Shown here one piece after another: positions 46,733 through 57,180 of a DNA stretch of 64,000 nt (the stretch's first letter is position 1; the number at the start of each line of letters is the position of its first letter). A program made the position numbers and the translations under genes. The stretch lies in contig CAMAUC010000003.1 of NCBI GenBank assembly GCA_945861265.1, positions 1 through 64,000 of the forward strand, given 5' to 3'. The DNA comes from Rhizobium sp. Q54 (lineage in GTDB: Bacteria > Pseudomonadota > Alphaproteobacteria > Rhizobiales > Xanthobacteraceae). A model generated the notes under the pieces. It ran no database searches. It saw only the letters and a program-made list of their open reading frames with translations, and was not told the DNA's origin.

Positions 46733-47137
46733 ATGAAAAGTTTCCTGCTGAGGCTGTTTACCTGGTGGAATTCCCAGACTTTCGGAACCCAGTTCTGGAC
46801 CTGGCGGTACGGCGAAAAGGTCGGCACCGACGAATTCGGCAACACCTATTTCCGCACCCGGGGCGGCAAAATCGATCCGACGCTGCTCTTCCAGCGGCGC
46901 TGGGTGATCTATAACGGCTATGCGGAGGCGTCTTCCGTGCCGCCGTCCTGGCATGGCTGGCTGCACCACACCGTCGACGTGCCGCCGACCGAGGAAAACT
47001 ACCAGCCGCGCGACTGGCAGAAGCCGCACCGCGCCAATCTGACCGGCACGCCGGGCGCCTACCGGCCGCCGGGTTCGACGCTTGCCTCCGGCCACCGTCC
47101 CAAGGCGACCGGCGACTACAAGGCCTGGAGCCCGTAA
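46733..47137 (+). CDS. NDUFA12-family complex I-associated protein
   Basis: This 134-residue protein belongs to the NDUFA12/B17.2 family, the accessory subunit of NADH:ubiquinone oxidoreductase shared by mitochondria and alphaproteobacteria. Marks are FGTQFWTWRYGEKVGTDEFG at the start, YFRTRGG, RRWVIYNGYAEASSVPP, and WHGWLHHTVDVPP. The nuo operon is not here, which is usual for this subunit. A DUF2155 gene lies 159 bases downstream on the same strand, an order conserved in the class. Confidence 0.93.
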   Translation: MKSFLLRLFTWWNSQTFGTQFWTWRYGEKVGTDEFGNTYFRTRGGKIDPTLLFQRRWVIYNGYAEASSVPPSWHGWLHHTVDVPPTEENYQPRDWQKPHRANLTGTPGAYRPPGSTLASGHRPKATGDYKAWSP

Positions 47138-47295
47138 AGCGGCGCTGCCTTAAGGCCAGCGCCGTCGCCCTTCCGCCGCCGCATTCGCCATGTTAACCGG
47201 ACGCTCCGCTGGCGGAAATTTCGCGAATCCGCGACAAGTTTCCGGCGCCTGCTTTAAAGAGCGCTCAGCATCAACGTTCGGGAAAGCCTGTCTTG

Positions 47296-48204
47296 ATGGT
47301 GCGTTCGAGGCTCACAGCGCTGGCGATCCTCGCGGTTGCGATCAACGCGGCCTTCCTGACGCTGCCGGCCGGCGCGCAGTTCGGCTCGATTTTCGGCGAC
47401 GCACCGCCACGGCCGCCGGGCAATGTGCCACGCGGCAACCAGTTGCCGCCGCCCGATCTCGGCCGCGGCGACCTGCCGCCATCGCAGCCGCAAGCGCCGC
47501 CGATGAGCCTGCCGCCGTCGAGCCGTCCCGGCGCGGGCGCGGTTCAATCGCAACCTCTGGCGCCGCCGCCGGGCGGGATCGCGGCCCCGGCCGCGGTGTC
47601 GCTGTCGCCACCGCCGCCGCAAGGCGAAGCCCCGCAGGGCGTCGCACGTTCGACGCCGGGCCTGCTGCCGGGCATCCGCCAGCCGCGTGGCACGCCGGAA
47701 CCGGCCGACACATCGCCGCAGCCTGGCGACGAGGTCGTGGTGGCGCCGCCGCCGCAGCGCATCGCCAATCCGAGCGCGGTGTTCTCCGGCCTCGACAAGA
47801 TCACCGGCCGTATCATTTCGTTCGACGTCGCCATCAACGAGACCGTGCAATTCGGCGCGCTGCAGGTGACGCCGCGCGTCTGCTATACGCGGCCGCCGAC
47901 CGAGACGCCGAACACCGATGCTTTCGTGCAAGTCGATGAAGTGACGCTGCAGGGCGAGGTCAAACGTATTTTCGACGGCTGGATGTTCGCGGCCAGTCCC
48001 GGCCTGCACGCGGTCGAGCATCCGATCTACGACGTGTGGATCACCGACTGCAAAGGCGGCGCCGGTCCGGAAGTAGCGGAAGCGCCAGGCGAACCGGCGG
48101 CAAAGCCCGCCGCGAAACCGGCGGCGCGGCCACCGGCGCGGGCGCCGGCGGCGCAGCCGCGTGCGCAGCAATTGCCGCCGGGGCCAGCGCCAGCCATCCG
48201 CTAG
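47296..48204 (+). CDS. DUF2155-family exported protein
   Basis: This 302-residue protein has a signal peptide ending in AGA (about 28), a long Pro/Gly/Gln-rich linker (30-155), and the conserved block of the family (about 160-255): [47 protein letters not shown] and YDVWITDC, whose two Cys may pair. A Pro/Ala/Lys tail follows. Function is not known; the family sits near complex I accessory genes in many alphaproteobacteria. Its last codons overlap the 3' end of the convergent aat gene by four bases. Confidence 0.88.
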   Translation: MVRSRLTALAILAVAINAAFLTLPAGAQFGSIFGDAPPRPPGNVPRGNQLPPPDLGRGDLPPSQPQAPPMSLPPSSRPGAGAVQSQPLAPPPGGIAAPAAVSLSPPPPQGEAPQGVARSTPGLLPGIRQPRGTPEPADTSPQPGDEVVVAPPPQRIANPSAVFSGLDKITGRIISFDVAINETVQFGALQVTPRVCYTRPPTETPNTDAFVQVDEVTLQGEVKRIFDGWMFAASPGLHAVEHPIYDVWITDCKGGAGPEVAEAPGEPAAKPAAKPAARPPARAPAAQPRAQQLPPGPAPAIR

Positions 48205-48872
48205 TGTATCAGTTGCGCGAGTGCTTCCGCGCCGGTTATCGGCCGGTCGACCGGCAGAGCCGCGAAGTCGGCATCGCCGGCGAGCGCTTCCTCTAGCATG
48301 CGATGATAGCGCTTCTTCGGCACATCGACGGCGCCGAAAGTTTTCAAATGGGGTGTGACGTATTGCGTGTCGCACAGTTTGAAGCCGCCAGCGCGCAGCC
48401 GCGCGATCAGGTGCACCAGCGCGATCTTCGACGCATCGGTGACGCGATGGAACATGCTCTCCCCGAAGAAGGCGCGACCGAGCGAAACGCCGTAAAGCCC
48501 GCCGACCAGATGCTCGCCGTCATAGACTTCGACGGTATGGCAATGGCCGATATCGTAGAGCGCGCGGTAGATATTGCGGATGCGGGCATTGATCCAGGTC
48601 TTGTCGCGCTCGGGCGCCGGCTCGGCGCAGCCTTCGATCACAGCATCGAAGTCGCGATCGACATGAACGGTCAACGGCGTCGTGCGCACCGTGCGCGCCA
48701 GTCGCGACGACACATGGAATCCGTTGAGCGGAATGATGCCGCGCTGTTCCGGTTCGATCCAGTACAGCGCCGGATCGTCGGCGCTCTCGGCCATGGGAAA
48801 GATGCCGCAGGCATAGGCCTTGAGCAGCACATCCGGCGTGATCTCGATATAGGTGTTTTCGCGGTTGGCCAT
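48201..48872 (-). CDS. aat: Leucyl/phenylalanyl-tRNA-protein transferase
   Basis: Aat adds Leu or Phe from charged tRNA to N-terminal Lys or Arg, making N-degrons for ClpS. The 223 residues contain the start region [26 protein letters not shown], and the catalytic core [21 protein letters not shown] with [14 protein letters not shown]. The downstream enzyme ClpS is encoded about 16 kb away at 31.8 kb. It is last in the leftward aroQ/accB/accC run, with a gap of 56 bases to accC. Confidence 0.95.
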   Translation of the reverse strand: MANRENTYIEITPDVLLKAYACGIFPMAESADDPALYWIEPEQRGIIPLNGFHVSSRLARTVRTTPLTVHVDRDFDAVIEGCAEPAPERDKTWINARIRNIYRALYDIGHCHTVEVYDGEHLVGGLYGVSLGRAFFGESMFHRVTDASKIALVHLIARLRAGGFKLCDTQYVTPHLKTFGAVDVPKKRYHRMLEEALAGDADFAALPVDRPITGAEALAQLIH

Positions 48873-48928
48873 GGCTGCCCGCTATTGTAAGCCGGCGCGG
48901 CGCGATTGGGGAGGGCCTTGCCTTGCCG

Positions 48929-50281
48929 TTACGGTTCCATCCCGCCCTTGGCGAGAAACTGTTCGAGCCAGTGAATGTGATAATTGCCGTCGATGATGTC
49001 GGCTTCGCGCACCAGCGCGCGGAACAAAGGCAGCGTCGTCTCGATGCCGTCGACCACGACTTCATCGAGCGCGCGCTTGAGCCGCATCAGCGCCTCGGTA
49101 CGGGTCTTGCCATGCACGATCAACTTGCCGACCAGTGAATCGTAATAAGGCGGAATGGTGTAGCCCTGATAGACCGCTGAATCGATGCGCACGCCCAAAC
49201 CGCCGGGTGCGTGATAATGCAAGATCTTGCCGGGCGAGGGGCGGAACGACACCGGGTTCTCGGCATTGATGCGGCACTCGATCGAGTGGCCGCGGAATTC
49301 GATGTCTTCCTGCGTGATCGACAGAGGCGCGCCGGCGGCGACACGAATCTGCTCGAAGATCAGGTCGATGCCGGTGATCATTTCCGTCACAGGATGTTCG
49401 ACCTGAATACGGGTATTCATTTCGATGAAATAGAATTCGCCGTCCTCGTAAAGGAATTCGACGGTGCCGACGCCGAGATAATTGATCTCGCGCATCGCCT
49501 TGGCGACGGTCTCGCCGATCTTGTTGCGGGCGGCGACGTTGAGCGCGGGCGAGGGGCTTTCCTCCAGCACTTTCTGGTGGCGGCGCTGCAGCGAGCAGTC
49601 GCGTTCGCCGAGATGAACGGCGTTGCCCTTGCCGTCGCCGAGCACCTGGATTTCGATGTGGCGCGGCTTGCCGAGATACTTTTCGATATAGACGGCGTCG
49701 TCGCCGAAAGCGGCTTTGGCTTCCGAGCGCGCGGTCGACAAGGCGGTCGAGAGTTCCTCGCGCGATTTGGCGACCTTCATGCCGCGTCCGCCGCCGCCAG
49801 CGGCGGCCTTGATCAGAACCGGATAGCCGATCTTGTCGGAGATTTTCGCCGCCTCGCCGTCGTCGGTGACGCCGCCGTCGGAGCCGGGCACGACGGGAAT
49901 GCCGAGGCGCTTTGCGGTGCGCTTGGCTTCGATCTTGTCGCCCATGATGCGGATGTGCTCGGCCTTCGGGCCGATGAAGTGCAGGCCGTGATCGTTGAGG
50001 ATCTCGGCAAAGCGCGCGTTCTCGGAGAGAAAGCCGTAGCCGGGATGCACGGCGTCGGCGCCGGTGATCTCACAGGCCGACAGAATGGCCGGGACGTTGA
50101 GATAGGAGTCTTTCGCGGCCGGTGGTCCGATGCAGACGCTCTCGTCGGCGAAGCGCACATGCATGGCATCGGTGTCGGCGGTGGAATGCACCGCGACGGT
50201 CTTGATGCCGAGTTCCTTGCAGGCGCGCAAGATTCGGAGCGCAATTTCGCCGCGGTTGGCGATGAGGATTTTATCGAACAT
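48929..50281 (-). CDS. accC: Acetyl-CoA carboxylase, biotin carboxylase subunit
   Basis: AccC carboxylates the biotin on AccB with ATP and bicarbonate. The 450 residues have the N-terminal domain ([16 protein letters not shown]), the ATP-grasp Gly-rich loop [12 protein letters not shown], the [14 protein letters not shown] catalytic segment with the Glu and Arg, and the FIEMNTR lead-in. It lies 27 bases behind accB on the same strand. Confidence 0.97.
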   Translation of the reverse strand: MFDKILIANRGEIALRILRACKELGIKTVAVHSTADTDAMHVRFADESVCIGPPAAKDSYLNVPAILSACEITGADAVHPGYGFLSENARFAEILNDHGLHFIGPKAEHIRIMGDKIEAKRTAKRLGIPVVPGSDGGVTDDGEAAKISDKIGYPVLIKAAAGGGGRGMKVAKSREELSTALSTARSEAKAAFGDDAVYIEKYLGKPRHIEIQVLGDGKGNAVHLGERDCSLQRRHQKVLEESPSPALNVAARNKIGETVAKAMREINYLGVGTVEFLYEDGEFYFIEMNTRIQVEHPVTEMITGIDLIFEQIRVAAGAPLSITQEDIEFRGHSIECRINAENPVSFRPSPGKILHYHAPGGLGVRIDSAVYQGYTIPPYYDSLVGKLIVHGKTRTEALMRLKRALDEVVVDGIETTLPLFRALVREADIIDGNYHIHWLEQFLAKGGMEP

Positions 50282-50308
50282 GGCGTCTGCCCGGCGGCGT
50301 AAAAGCGG

Positions 50309-50779
50309 TCACTCGATAATCACCAAAGGTTCGCCGAATTCGACCGGCTGGCCGTCGTCGAACAGGACCTGGGTCACGGTGCCGCCGCGCGGCGCCGGAA
50401 TCTGGTTCATCGTTTTCATCGCTTCGATGATCAGCAGCGTGTCGCCGGCTTTCACGGTACTGCCGATTTCGACAAAGGGTTTGGCGCCGGGCTCGGCGGC
50501 GCCATAAGCGGTGCCGACCATCGGCGAGGTGACCACGCCAGGATGCTTGGCCGGATCCATCGGCTTGGCGATCGACTCGGCGACCGGCTGCGGCGCAGGC
50601 GCTGACGTGGCGCGCGGAGCGGCGGGCGCAGGCGCGGCGGCAACCGCGCCGCGAGCAACGCGCACGCGCTGGCCGTTCTGTTCGATTTCGATCTCGGTCA
50701 GACCGGTTTCGTCGAGGAGCTTGGTCAGCTCCAGGATCAAAGCGTGGTCGACCATGGATGCTTTCGGCGGTTTTGCCAT
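50309..50779 (-). CDS. accB: Acetyl-CoA carboxylase biotin carboxyl carrier protein
   Basis: AccB (156 residues) carries the biotin that shuttles CO2 between carboxylase and transferase. The N-terminal helix (1-40) is followed by an Ala/Pro linker (45-80) and the biotinyl domain, with the biotinylated Lys122 in [10 protein letters not shown] and the thumb region. Met 9 (MVDHALI) is another possible start. It stands between aroQ and accC in a shared leftward run. Confidence 0.96.
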   Translation of the reverse strand: MAKPPKASMVDHALILELTKLLDETGLTEIEIEQNGQRVRVARGAVAAAPAPAAPRATSAPAPQPVAESIAKPMDPAKHPGVVTSPMVGTAYGAAEPGAKPFVEIGSTVKAGDTLLIIEAMKTMNQIPAPRGGTVTQVLFDDGQPVEFGEPLVIIE

Positions 50780-50850
50780 TATCTCTTCCGATTAATAGGG
50801 CGCGTAAGCCGGTGCGAAGAACGAATGCCGTTTGCTCAAGTCGCGCGCGG

Positions 50851-51303
50851 TCATTTTTCCTTTGCGCCGATCAGGCCGGCGATGCCGGTGATCGCCAGCG
50901 CGTAGCCATCGATACCGAAGCCGGCCATCACAGCCTTGGCCGCCTTCGATACATAGGAGTGGTGACGAAATTCTTCACGCTGGTGAATATTGGTGATGTG
51001 GACTTCGATCACCGGCGCCTTGAGCATGAACAGCGCATCGAGAATGGCGATCGAGGTCGTGGTGTAGCCGGCCGGATTGATGACGAGACCCGCGGCCTTT
51101 TTGGCCAGCGCTTCCTGAATCCAGTTGACCAGCTCGCCTTCGATATTGGATTGCCGGAAGTCGACATCGAGACCGAAGCGCGCGGCGGTTGCGCGGCACA
51201 GCTTTTCCACATCGGCCAATGTGGAATGGCCGTACTTTTCCGGCTCGCGGGTGCCGAGCAGATTGAGGTTGGGTCCGTTGAGGACAAAGATAGTCTGAGA
51301 CAT
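50851..51303 (-). CDS. aroQ: Type II 3-dehydroquinate dehydratase
   Basis: AroQ removes water from 3-dehydroquinate in the shikimate pathway. The 150 residues have the family opening [20 protein letters not shown], with the flexible active-site loop and its Tyr and Arg, then [16 protein letters not shown] and [17 protein letters not shown] with the catalytic His. Dodecamer formation is usual. It is first of the aroQ-accB-accC run, which is conserved in the class. Confidence 0.97.
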   Translation of the reverse strand: MSQTIFVLNGPNLNLLGTREPEKYGHSTLADVEKLCRATAARFGLDVDFRQSNIEGELVNWIQEALAKKAAGLVINPAGYTTTSIAILDALFMLKAPVIEVHITNIHQREEFRHHSYVSKAAKAVMAGFGIDGYALAITGIAGLIGAKEK

Positions 51304-51351
51304 TGGAATCCGGCAGGTTTTGGTTCGCGCGCGTTCTTTGACTCAATGCGC

Positions 51352-52590
51352 CTAGAACTGTGGCGCTTTATAGGTGCCCCGGGCGAATAGGGGAAGCCCG
51401 GCTGAAGCCTGGCTGGCCGAGGCCACGGGCGCGGGCTGGCCGGACGCCAAAGTGGCGGCTCCGACCCAGTCGATGACGTCATTAATCGCCGTTAACCGCC
51501 GCCGGCCGGCCGATTTTGCCTCGTTGAAGATGGCAATCTGGCGGTCGGCGCTGGTCCCGCCGCTGACGATGCGGTCGAGGTGGTCGATCTCGGGTCCACA
51601 GCCCAGCGCCGCGACATCGTCGGCGATCAGAGCGCGGACCTGGCCGAGCCAGGCGGTAATGGTAATCGGCGCGCGTGAAAACGGGTCGATAAAACGCGCG
51701 GCGATGCCGGAACGCTGGGCGTGCCATTTGTTCTCTACGGTAATGGCGCGGCCGACGCGGTCGAAGCCGGCATTGATGCCGCGGTTGCGGTCGAGCGCGC
51801 GCACCAGGCAGCGGAACAAAGCGGCGATCGCCAGCGCATCCTCGATCCGCGTGCAGCTGTCGGCGACGCGCAGTTCGATCGTCGGATGGCGCAGCGACGG
51901 GCGGATCGCCCACCAGATGTAACTGGCGTCGGGGATGATCCCGGCGCCGACGAGGGCCGCGACATAGTCGTCATAATCGGCATTGGTGCGGAACAGTTCG
52001 GGCAGGCCGGTGCGCGGCATTTCATCGTAAGCGGCAAGTCTATAGCCGGAAAGTCCGGTGAGCTGGCCTTGCCAGAAGGGCGACGATGTCGACAGCGCGA
52101 GCAGCAGCGGCAAGTAAGGCGTCAGCCGCATGATCAGGTCGACACGGGTGTCGAGATCGGAAACGGCGACGTGCACATGCATGCCGCACAGCATGTTGCG
52201 GTGACCGATCATCTGCAGATCGTCCATGATCGTGTCGTAGCGTTCCTTTTCGGTGACCCGCTGCTCCGGCCAGAATGCGAGCGGAAAGGTGCCCATGGCG
52301 GCAATGCCGAGTTTGCGCTCGCGCGCCGCTTCGCCGAGCGTGCCACGCAATTCGGTCAATTGCGCGCGCGCCTCGGCCATGGTTTCGCACGGTGAGGTCA
52401 TGACCTCGATCTGCGACTGCAACATCTCGGTCGTCACCCGGTCGCCCAGGCTCTTCTTGATCGCATTCAGGAATTTCTTGTCGGCACGGCGCAGCGCGCG
52501 CCGCGTCTTTGCGTCGTAAACGAAGTATTCCTCTTCGATGCCGATCGTATACATGCGCGCGACAACCCGCGCGCGGCGGCGGAGTTCCAT
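51352..52590 (-). CDS. Carboxylate-amine ligase (GCS2 / YbdK family)
   Basis: These ATP-dependent ligases are relatives of gamma-glutamylcysteine synthetase. The protein has the opening TIGIEEEYFVYD, ITTEMLQSQIEVMTSP with the metal Glu, GMHVHVAVSD, and ELRVADSCTRIEDA. The start is 52590 or, if the shorter form is right, 52554 (MYTIGIEEEYF); neither has a strong ribosome site, and the TTG at 52605 is less likely. YbdK has weak glutamate-cysteine ligase activity; the true product here is unknown. The neighbours are aroQ and dsbA, on the same strand. Confidence 0.88.
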   Translation of the reverse strand: MELRRRARVVARMYTIGIEEEYFVYDAKTRRALRRADKKFLNAIKKSLGDRVTTEMLQSQIEVMTSPCETMAEARAQLTELRGTLGEAARERKLGIAAMGTFPLAFWPEQRVTEKERYDTIMDDLQMIGHRNMLCGMHVHVAVSDLDTRVDLIMRLTPYLPLLLALSTSSPFWQGQLTGLSGYRLAAYDEMPRTGLPELFRTNADYDDYVAALVGAGIIPDASYIWWAIRPSLRHPTIELRVADSCTRIEDALAIAALFRCLVRALDRNRGINAGFDRVGRAITVENKWHAQRSGIAARFIDPFSRAPITITAWLGQVRALIADDVAALGCGPEIDHLDRIVSGGTSADRQIAIFNEAKSAGRRRLTAINDVIDWVGAATLASGQPAPVASASQASAGLPLFARGTYKAPQF

Positions 52591-52673
52591 CGGGCAACCG
52601 CCCAAAGAAGAAGCCGCCAGGCGGTCGGGCCCGGCGGCTTGGCATTGAAGGTAACCTGATCGCGCGCGTGGGC

Positions 52674-53444
52674 CTAGCAGGTCGGCTTGCCGCAGCGCGT
52701 GGTGTTGACCTTTTCGCGCAGCGCCTCAAGGCCGACGGCGCCGACAACCACGCTGTCGCCGATGACATAGCTCGGCGTGCCGTTCATGCCGAGCGCTTCG
52801 GCGAGCCTGAAGCTTTCCTGCAAGGTTTCCTTGACCTCGGGCCCGGCCATGTCCTTTTCGATCTGGGCCATGTTCATGCCGATCTCCTTGGCGACCGCGA
52901 GTGCCAGCGCCTTGTTGGCCTGGCCGCGGCCGGTCAGCAGCTTCTCGTGAAACTGGATATATTTCTTGCCGGTCTTGTCCTGCATGTTGACGGCGATGGC
53001 GACCTGCGCGGCTTCGACCGAGCCGGGGCCGAGCACCGGGAATTCTTTGAGCACGACCTTGAGCTTGGGGTCTTCCTTCATCAACGCGAACATGTCGAGC
53101 ATGGCGCGCTTGCAGTAGCCGCAATTGTAGTCGAAGAACTCGACGAAGGTGACGTTGCCCTGCGGATTGCCGAGATTGACCTGACGCGGCGAGGAGAACA
53201 GCACCTGGGCGTTGGACTTGACGGCGGCCTGATGCTTCTCGGCTTCGCCGGCGGCCTGGCGCTTTTCCAGTTCGGCCATGGCTTCCTGCAGCACTTCTGG
53301 ATGCGCGATCAGATAATCGCGCACGATTTTTTCGATCTCGGCTTTTTGCGGCGCTGAAAACTCGGCCGCGCGCGCTTGCGGCGGCAGCCAGAGGGCCAGC
53401 ATCGCGACGCCCAGGGCGGCGATGATGCGCAAGCGTATGGTCAT
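52674..53444 (-). CDS. DsbA-family thiol:disulfide oxidoreductase, exported
   Basis: From ATG 53444 the product has 256 residues: a signal peptide ending in ARA (about 25), a helical N-terminal extension with EIEKIVRDYLIAHPEVLQEAM, then a thioredoxin domain with the redox pair C108-GY-C111 in FDYNCGYCKRA and a cis-Pro in GTPSYVIG. The length and extension resemble periplasmic Com1/ScsC-type proteins. Two more Cys end the chain. It follows the M48 protease gene by 22 bases, and may act on it or on other exported proteins. Confidence 0.92.
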   Translation of the reverse strand: MTIRLRIIAALGVAMLALWLPPQARAAEFSAPQKAEIEKIVRDYLIAHPEVLQEAMAELEKRQAAGEAEKHQAAVKSNAQVLFSSPRQVNLGNPQGNVTFVEFFDYNCGYCKRAMLDMFALMKEDPKLKVVLKEFPVLGPGSVEAAQVAIAVNMQDKTGKKYIQFHEKLLTGRGQANKALALAVAKEIGMNMAQIEKDMAGPEVKETLQESFRLAEALGMNGTPSYVIGDSVVVGAVGLEALREKVNTTRCGKPTC

Positions 53445-53466
53445 GGAGAGAATATCCTTTTGGCTG

Positions 53467-54909
53467 TCAGTTGCGGGCATTGGGTTTGAGATTGACGATG
53501 TCGTCGGCGCGCACCCAGGCGGGCGAGCCGACCGGCAGTTTGGTCTTGGCGCGGCTGGCAAGTTGACGCGCGGTCATCATGTCGCCCTTGGTGAAGGCGG
53601 CCTGCGCTGAGGCCAGATCGGCCTGGGCGAGATCGCCCTTGCGGCCATAGGCCATGGCCAACTGGCTATAGGCTTCCGGCGCTTCCGGCTCGCGCAGCAA
53701 GGCGCCGCGCAGGAGGGCGACGGCTTCCTCGGCGAGCTTCGTGTTGTTGGTGCCGATCAAAGCCTGCGCCAGCATGATCTGGATCAGCGGCGCGCCATGC
53801 GACAATTGCGCGGCCTGCCGCAATGGCGCGACCGCCTCGGCGGCGCGGCCGCCTTCCAGCAGCGCCTGGCCTTTGAGTTCGTAGAAGTACGGATTGCCGG
53901 GCTGGGACTGAATCAGGCCGTCGATCTGCGCGACCGCCTGGCGCAGATCGGTGTGGCGGTAGGCCGAGATCGCGCGCGCGTAACGCGCGGCCAGGCTGTG
54001 ATCGCCGAGCGGATAGCGCCGCGCCACCGTATCCGGCCGCTCCAGGAAACCGGATAATTTGGCGCGCATCAGGTCGTGCCGGGCCTGCAATTCGGGCGGG
54101 TCCTTGACGTCGAAATAGGCGCTGGACTTGACCAAAGTGTCGAGCGCGGCGACACGCTCGGCCGGCATCGGATGCGATTGCAGATACGGATCGATATAGC
54201 GCGAGTTGAACAGGGAATCGCTGCTCAGCCGCTTGAACAGATCGAGCATGCCGCGGCCCGACTGGCCGGTGGCGTTGAGAAACTTCGCGCCGGCATGGTC
54301 AGCCTGGTCTTCCTGGGTGCGGACATAGGCCAACAGCGAGCGTTGGATCGCCGATTGCGGCGCCATGATCGCGGCCGCCCCGACATTGCTGCCCGAGCGC
54401 GCGCCGGCCACCGTCGCGCCGACGCCGAGCAGCAGCGCGATCACGGAGGCAGTCTGTGCCGTAGCGAGCTGCTCGCGCAGCTTGAGCAAATGGCCGCCGG
54501 CGAGATGCCCGGTCTCATGCGCGAACACGCCAATGACCTCGTTCGGCGTCTTGGCGTCGAACAGTGCCCCGGCATTGACGAAGATGTGCCGCCCATCCAT
54601 GACGAACGCATTGAAGGCGCGGTCGTTGAGCACGACCACCTTGACGTTCTGCTTGGCGAGGCCGGCGGCCTTGAGGATCGGTTGCGCATAGTCACGCAGC
54701 AGCTGCTCGATTTCGGTATCGCGCACGACCGGCATGCCGCCGGTGGCGCTTTGCGCACGCGCCGGCGTCACCGACGCCGGACCGGCCCCGGTCAAGGCGA
54801 CAGCCAGCGCCGTGGCTACGGCAAGGCCGCGCATAACTGGCGCGTTGCGCCAGCCGCTGATAGATGGTTGGACCGGTGCACGGGGCTCGATTTTGCCGAT
54901 ATCTGTCAC
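53467..54909 (-). CDS. M48-family metalloprotease with TPR repeats (BepA-like)
   Basis: The 480-residue product has an N-terminal signal or anchor region (about 25-52), a zinc protease domain with HEXXH at H131-H135 (FAHETGHLAGGH) and the third ligand Glu in RTQEDQADHAG, and a C-terminal TPR region (about 325-460). This resembles BepA/YfgC, which degrades and assembles outer-membrane proteins. DsbA follows on the same strand, which fits a role in periplasmic protein quality control. Confidence 0.92.
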   Translation of the reverse strand: MTDIGKIEPRAPVQPSISGWRNAPVMRGLAVATALAVALTGAGPASVTPARAQSATGGMPVVRDTEIEQLLRDYAQPILKAAGLAKQNVKVVVLNDRAFNAFVMDGRHIFVNAGALFDAKTPNEVIGVFAHETGHLAGGHLLKLREQLATAQTASVIALLLGVGATVAGARSGSNVGAAAIMAPQSAIQRSLLAYVRTQEDQADHAGAKFLNATGQSGRGMLDLFKRLSSDSLFNSRYIDPYLQSHPMPAERVAALDTLVKSSAYFDVKDPPELQARHDLMRAKLSGFLERPDTVARRYPLGDHSLAARYARAISAYRHTDLRQAVAQIDGLIQSQPGNPYFYELKGQALLEGGRAAEAVAPLRQAAQLSHGAPLIQIMLAQALIGTNNTKLAEEAVALLRGALLREPEAPEAYSQLAMAYGRKGDLAQADLASAQAAFTKGDMMTARQLASRAKTKLPVGSPAWVRADDIVNLKPNARN

Positions 54910-55132
54910 GTATCAACCCGTTAGACTTAACGCTTGAAGCCGAAGAGTGAACTTAAACAGGCGCGTCGGCCGCCGGTCAACGCAACTCAATATCACGGAC
55001 GGGTTATGAAAACCGCTAACGCTCGACAAGCCGGCGACTGGCAACCTACAAAAGGCCTTGCCGCAAACAAGCATTTTGAATGCGGCAACAGCGGGGCGGG
55101 GGCCGGTAAAGTGGGCTCAGCGGGGGCTGCCA

Positions 55133-56305
55133 ATGCTTGATAGCGCCAGACGCCTGCTCAGCCCGTCCAAACGCAGCGAGGTGCCGCCCTTTATCGTCAT
55201 GGACGTGATGGCGGCAGTGGCGGCGCTGGAGGCCAAAGGCCACCACATCGTCCATATGGAAGTGGGCCAGCCGGACCGGCCGGCGCCGGCCACCGCGCTG
55301 GCGGCGGCACGGGCCGCGCTTGGCGAACGCATCGGCTATACCGAGGCGCTCGGGATGCCCCGTTTAAGGGCGCGAATCGCCCGGCATTACCGCGACGCCT
55401 ATGCTTATGACCTCGACCCGGCGCGGGTGGTCGTGACCACCGGTTCCTCCGGCGCTTTTATGCTGGCGTTCCTGTCGCTTTTCGAGCCCGGAGACCGGGT
55501 GGCATTGGCCAATCCCGGCTATCCGCCATACCGGCACATCCTGACCGCACTTGGTTGCGAGCCAGTATTGATCCAAACGTCGGCGGCGACCCGCTGGGCG
55601 CTGTCGCCGGAGGCGCTGCTCGAGGCTCATCGCAAAAGGCCGCTCGCCGGATTGCTGGTGGCCAGTCCGGCCAATCCGACCGGCACGATGATGGAAGCGG
55701 CGGCGCTGGCGCGGCTGATTTCGACCGCCGAAGGCCTCGGCATCAAGGTGATCTCCGACGAGATCTATCATGGCCTCGATTATGCGTTTCCGGCCGAGAC
55801 CGCCGCCAAGCTGTCGGACGACGTACTGATCATCAATTCGTTTTCGAAATATTTCTGCATGACGGGCTGGCGCGTCGGCTGGATGGTGCTGCCCAGCGAA
55901 CTGGTGCGCACGGTCGAGCGGCTGCAACAGAACTTCGCCATCTCGGTGCCGACATTGTCGCAGATCGCGGCGGAGGCCGCGTTCGACGGCAAGGCCGAGA
56001 TGGACGAGGTCAAGCACGGCTACGAAGAGAACCGCCGCATTCTCACCGAAGGGCTGCCGAAAGCGGGTCTCGACAATTTCCTGCCGGTCGACGGCGGCTT
56101 TTATCTGTATGCGAATATTTCGCGCTTCTCCGACGACAGTCTCGACTTTGCCAAGCGCATGCTGAACGAGGCGCATGTCGCGGCGACACCGGGGCTCGAT
56201 TTCGATCCGATCGACGGCCGGCACTATTTGCGCTTTTGCTATTCACGCTCGGCCGACGACATGCATGAGGCGGTCGGGCGCATCGGCCAATGGCTCAAGC
56301 GCTGA
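55133..56305 (+). CDS. PLP-dependent aminotransferase, fold type I
   Basis: This 390-residue class I/II aminotransferase opens MLDSARRLLSPSKRSEVPPF. It has HMEVGQPDRPAPA, the substrate-side NPTGT, SDEIYHGLDY with the cofactor Asp-Tyr, and the Schiff-base Lys in NSFSKYFCMTGWRVGW. A conserved Arg near the C-terminus (HYLRFCYS) fits a carboxylate substrate. ATG 55133 has GGGGG six bases upstream; the longer frame from 55058 does not. The amino donor cannot be read. The GST gene is convergent, directly abutting. Confidence 0.92.
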   Translation: MLDSARRLLSPSKRSEVPPFIVMDVMAAVAALEAKGHHIVHMEVGQPDRPAPATALAAARAALGERIGYTEALGMPRLRARIARHYRDAYAYDLDPARVVVTTGSSGAFMLAFLSLFEPGDRVALANPGYPPYRHILTALGCEPVLIQTSAATRWALSPEALLEAHRKRPLAGLLVASPANPTGTMMEAAALARLISTAEGLGIKVISDEIYHGLDYAFPAETAAKLSDDVLIINSFSKYFCMTGWRVGWMVLPSELVRTVERLQQNFAISVPTLSQIAAEAAFDGKAEMDEVKHGYEENRRILTEGLPKAGLDNFLPVDGGFYLYANISRFSDDSLDFAKRMLNEAHVAATPGLDFDPIDGRHYLRFCYSRSADDMHEAVGRIGQWLKR

Positions 56306-56962
56306 TTAAAACTCGACGTCGAGTTCGACCACTTCGTCCGGTTCGGCGAGCGCGGCTTCCTGCCATTCCTGCATCGCCGGCAATGCCATGATCGCCTTGC
56401 AATAAGCTGTGCAATCGCTGTCGAGCTTGACGTCATAGGTGATGAAGCGCGTCACCACCGGCGCGAACATGGCGTCGGCCATGCCCGGCGTCTTGCCGAA
56501 CAGGAACGGGCCTTTGCTCGAGGCGAGGCATTCGCGCCAAATGCTGATGACGCGGTCGATGTCGGCTTGCGCGCCGGCCCAGACTTTGAAGCCGGGATGA
56601 TGCGCTTTCAGGTTCATCGGCAGTGCCGAGCGCAAATTGGTGAAGCCGGAATGCATCTCGCCGCAGATCGAGCGGCAATGCGCGCGCGCGACTTTTTCCT
56701 TCGGCAGCAGACCGGCTTTCGGCAAGGTCTCGTCGAGATACTCGGCGATGGCCAAAGTGTCCCAGATCTTGATGCCGTCATGGGTGAGGCAGGGCACCAG
56801 GAAGGATGGCGACAGCAACAACAGCTCGGCGCGCGTCGAGGGATCGTCGCTGGCGACGCTTTGTTCTTCGAAGTCGAGGCCGGCGAGCTTGCAAAGCAGC
56901 CAGCCGCGCAGCGACCAGGAGCCGTAATTCTTGCTGGCAATCGTGAGGGCAGCAGTGGCCAT
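56306..56962 (-). CDS. Glutathione S-transferase family protein
   Basis: The protein (218 residues) has a thioredoxin-like N-terminal half with NYGSWSLRGWLLCKLAG (Ser in the catalytic position) and VPCLTHDGIKIWDTLAIAEYL, which binds glutathione, and a helical C-terminal half with ADAMFAPVVTRF. It lies directly against the aminotransferase gene, convergent. The substrate is unknown. Confidence 0.9.
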   Translation of the reverse strand: MATAALTIASKNYGSWSLRGWLLCKLAGLDFEEQSVASDDPSTRAELLLLSPSFLVPCLTHDGIKIWDTLAIAEYLDETLPKAGLLPKEKVARAHCRSICGEMHSGFTNLRSALPMNLKAHHPGFKVWAGAQADIDRVISIWRECLASSKGPFLFGKTPGMADAMFAPVVTRFITYDVKLDSDCTAYCKAIMALPAMQEWQEAALAEPDEVVELDVEF

Positions 56963-57180
56963 GGGGAAATCGGTCCCTTCGTCTTAAGCAGCCCGGCGAT
57001 GTAAAGTTTAGACGAAAGTTCTGACTAATCAATACTTTCCCGCGTCGCAAAAGAAAATGGCTGAAAGCTTGTCCCCAACGCCTAAATCGCAGGCAGTCCG
57101 GCCCAGATTATTATCTCGCAGTGCAGCATAAAACCGGCTAGCCTGTATTTTGCGGCCTGCCGGGGCCGACCGGGGATTGA

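Noticed and set aside
45491-47095. Long N-terminal extension of the MscS frame
   Set aside because: It runs antisense through the NDUFA12-like gene; the channel is complete without it.
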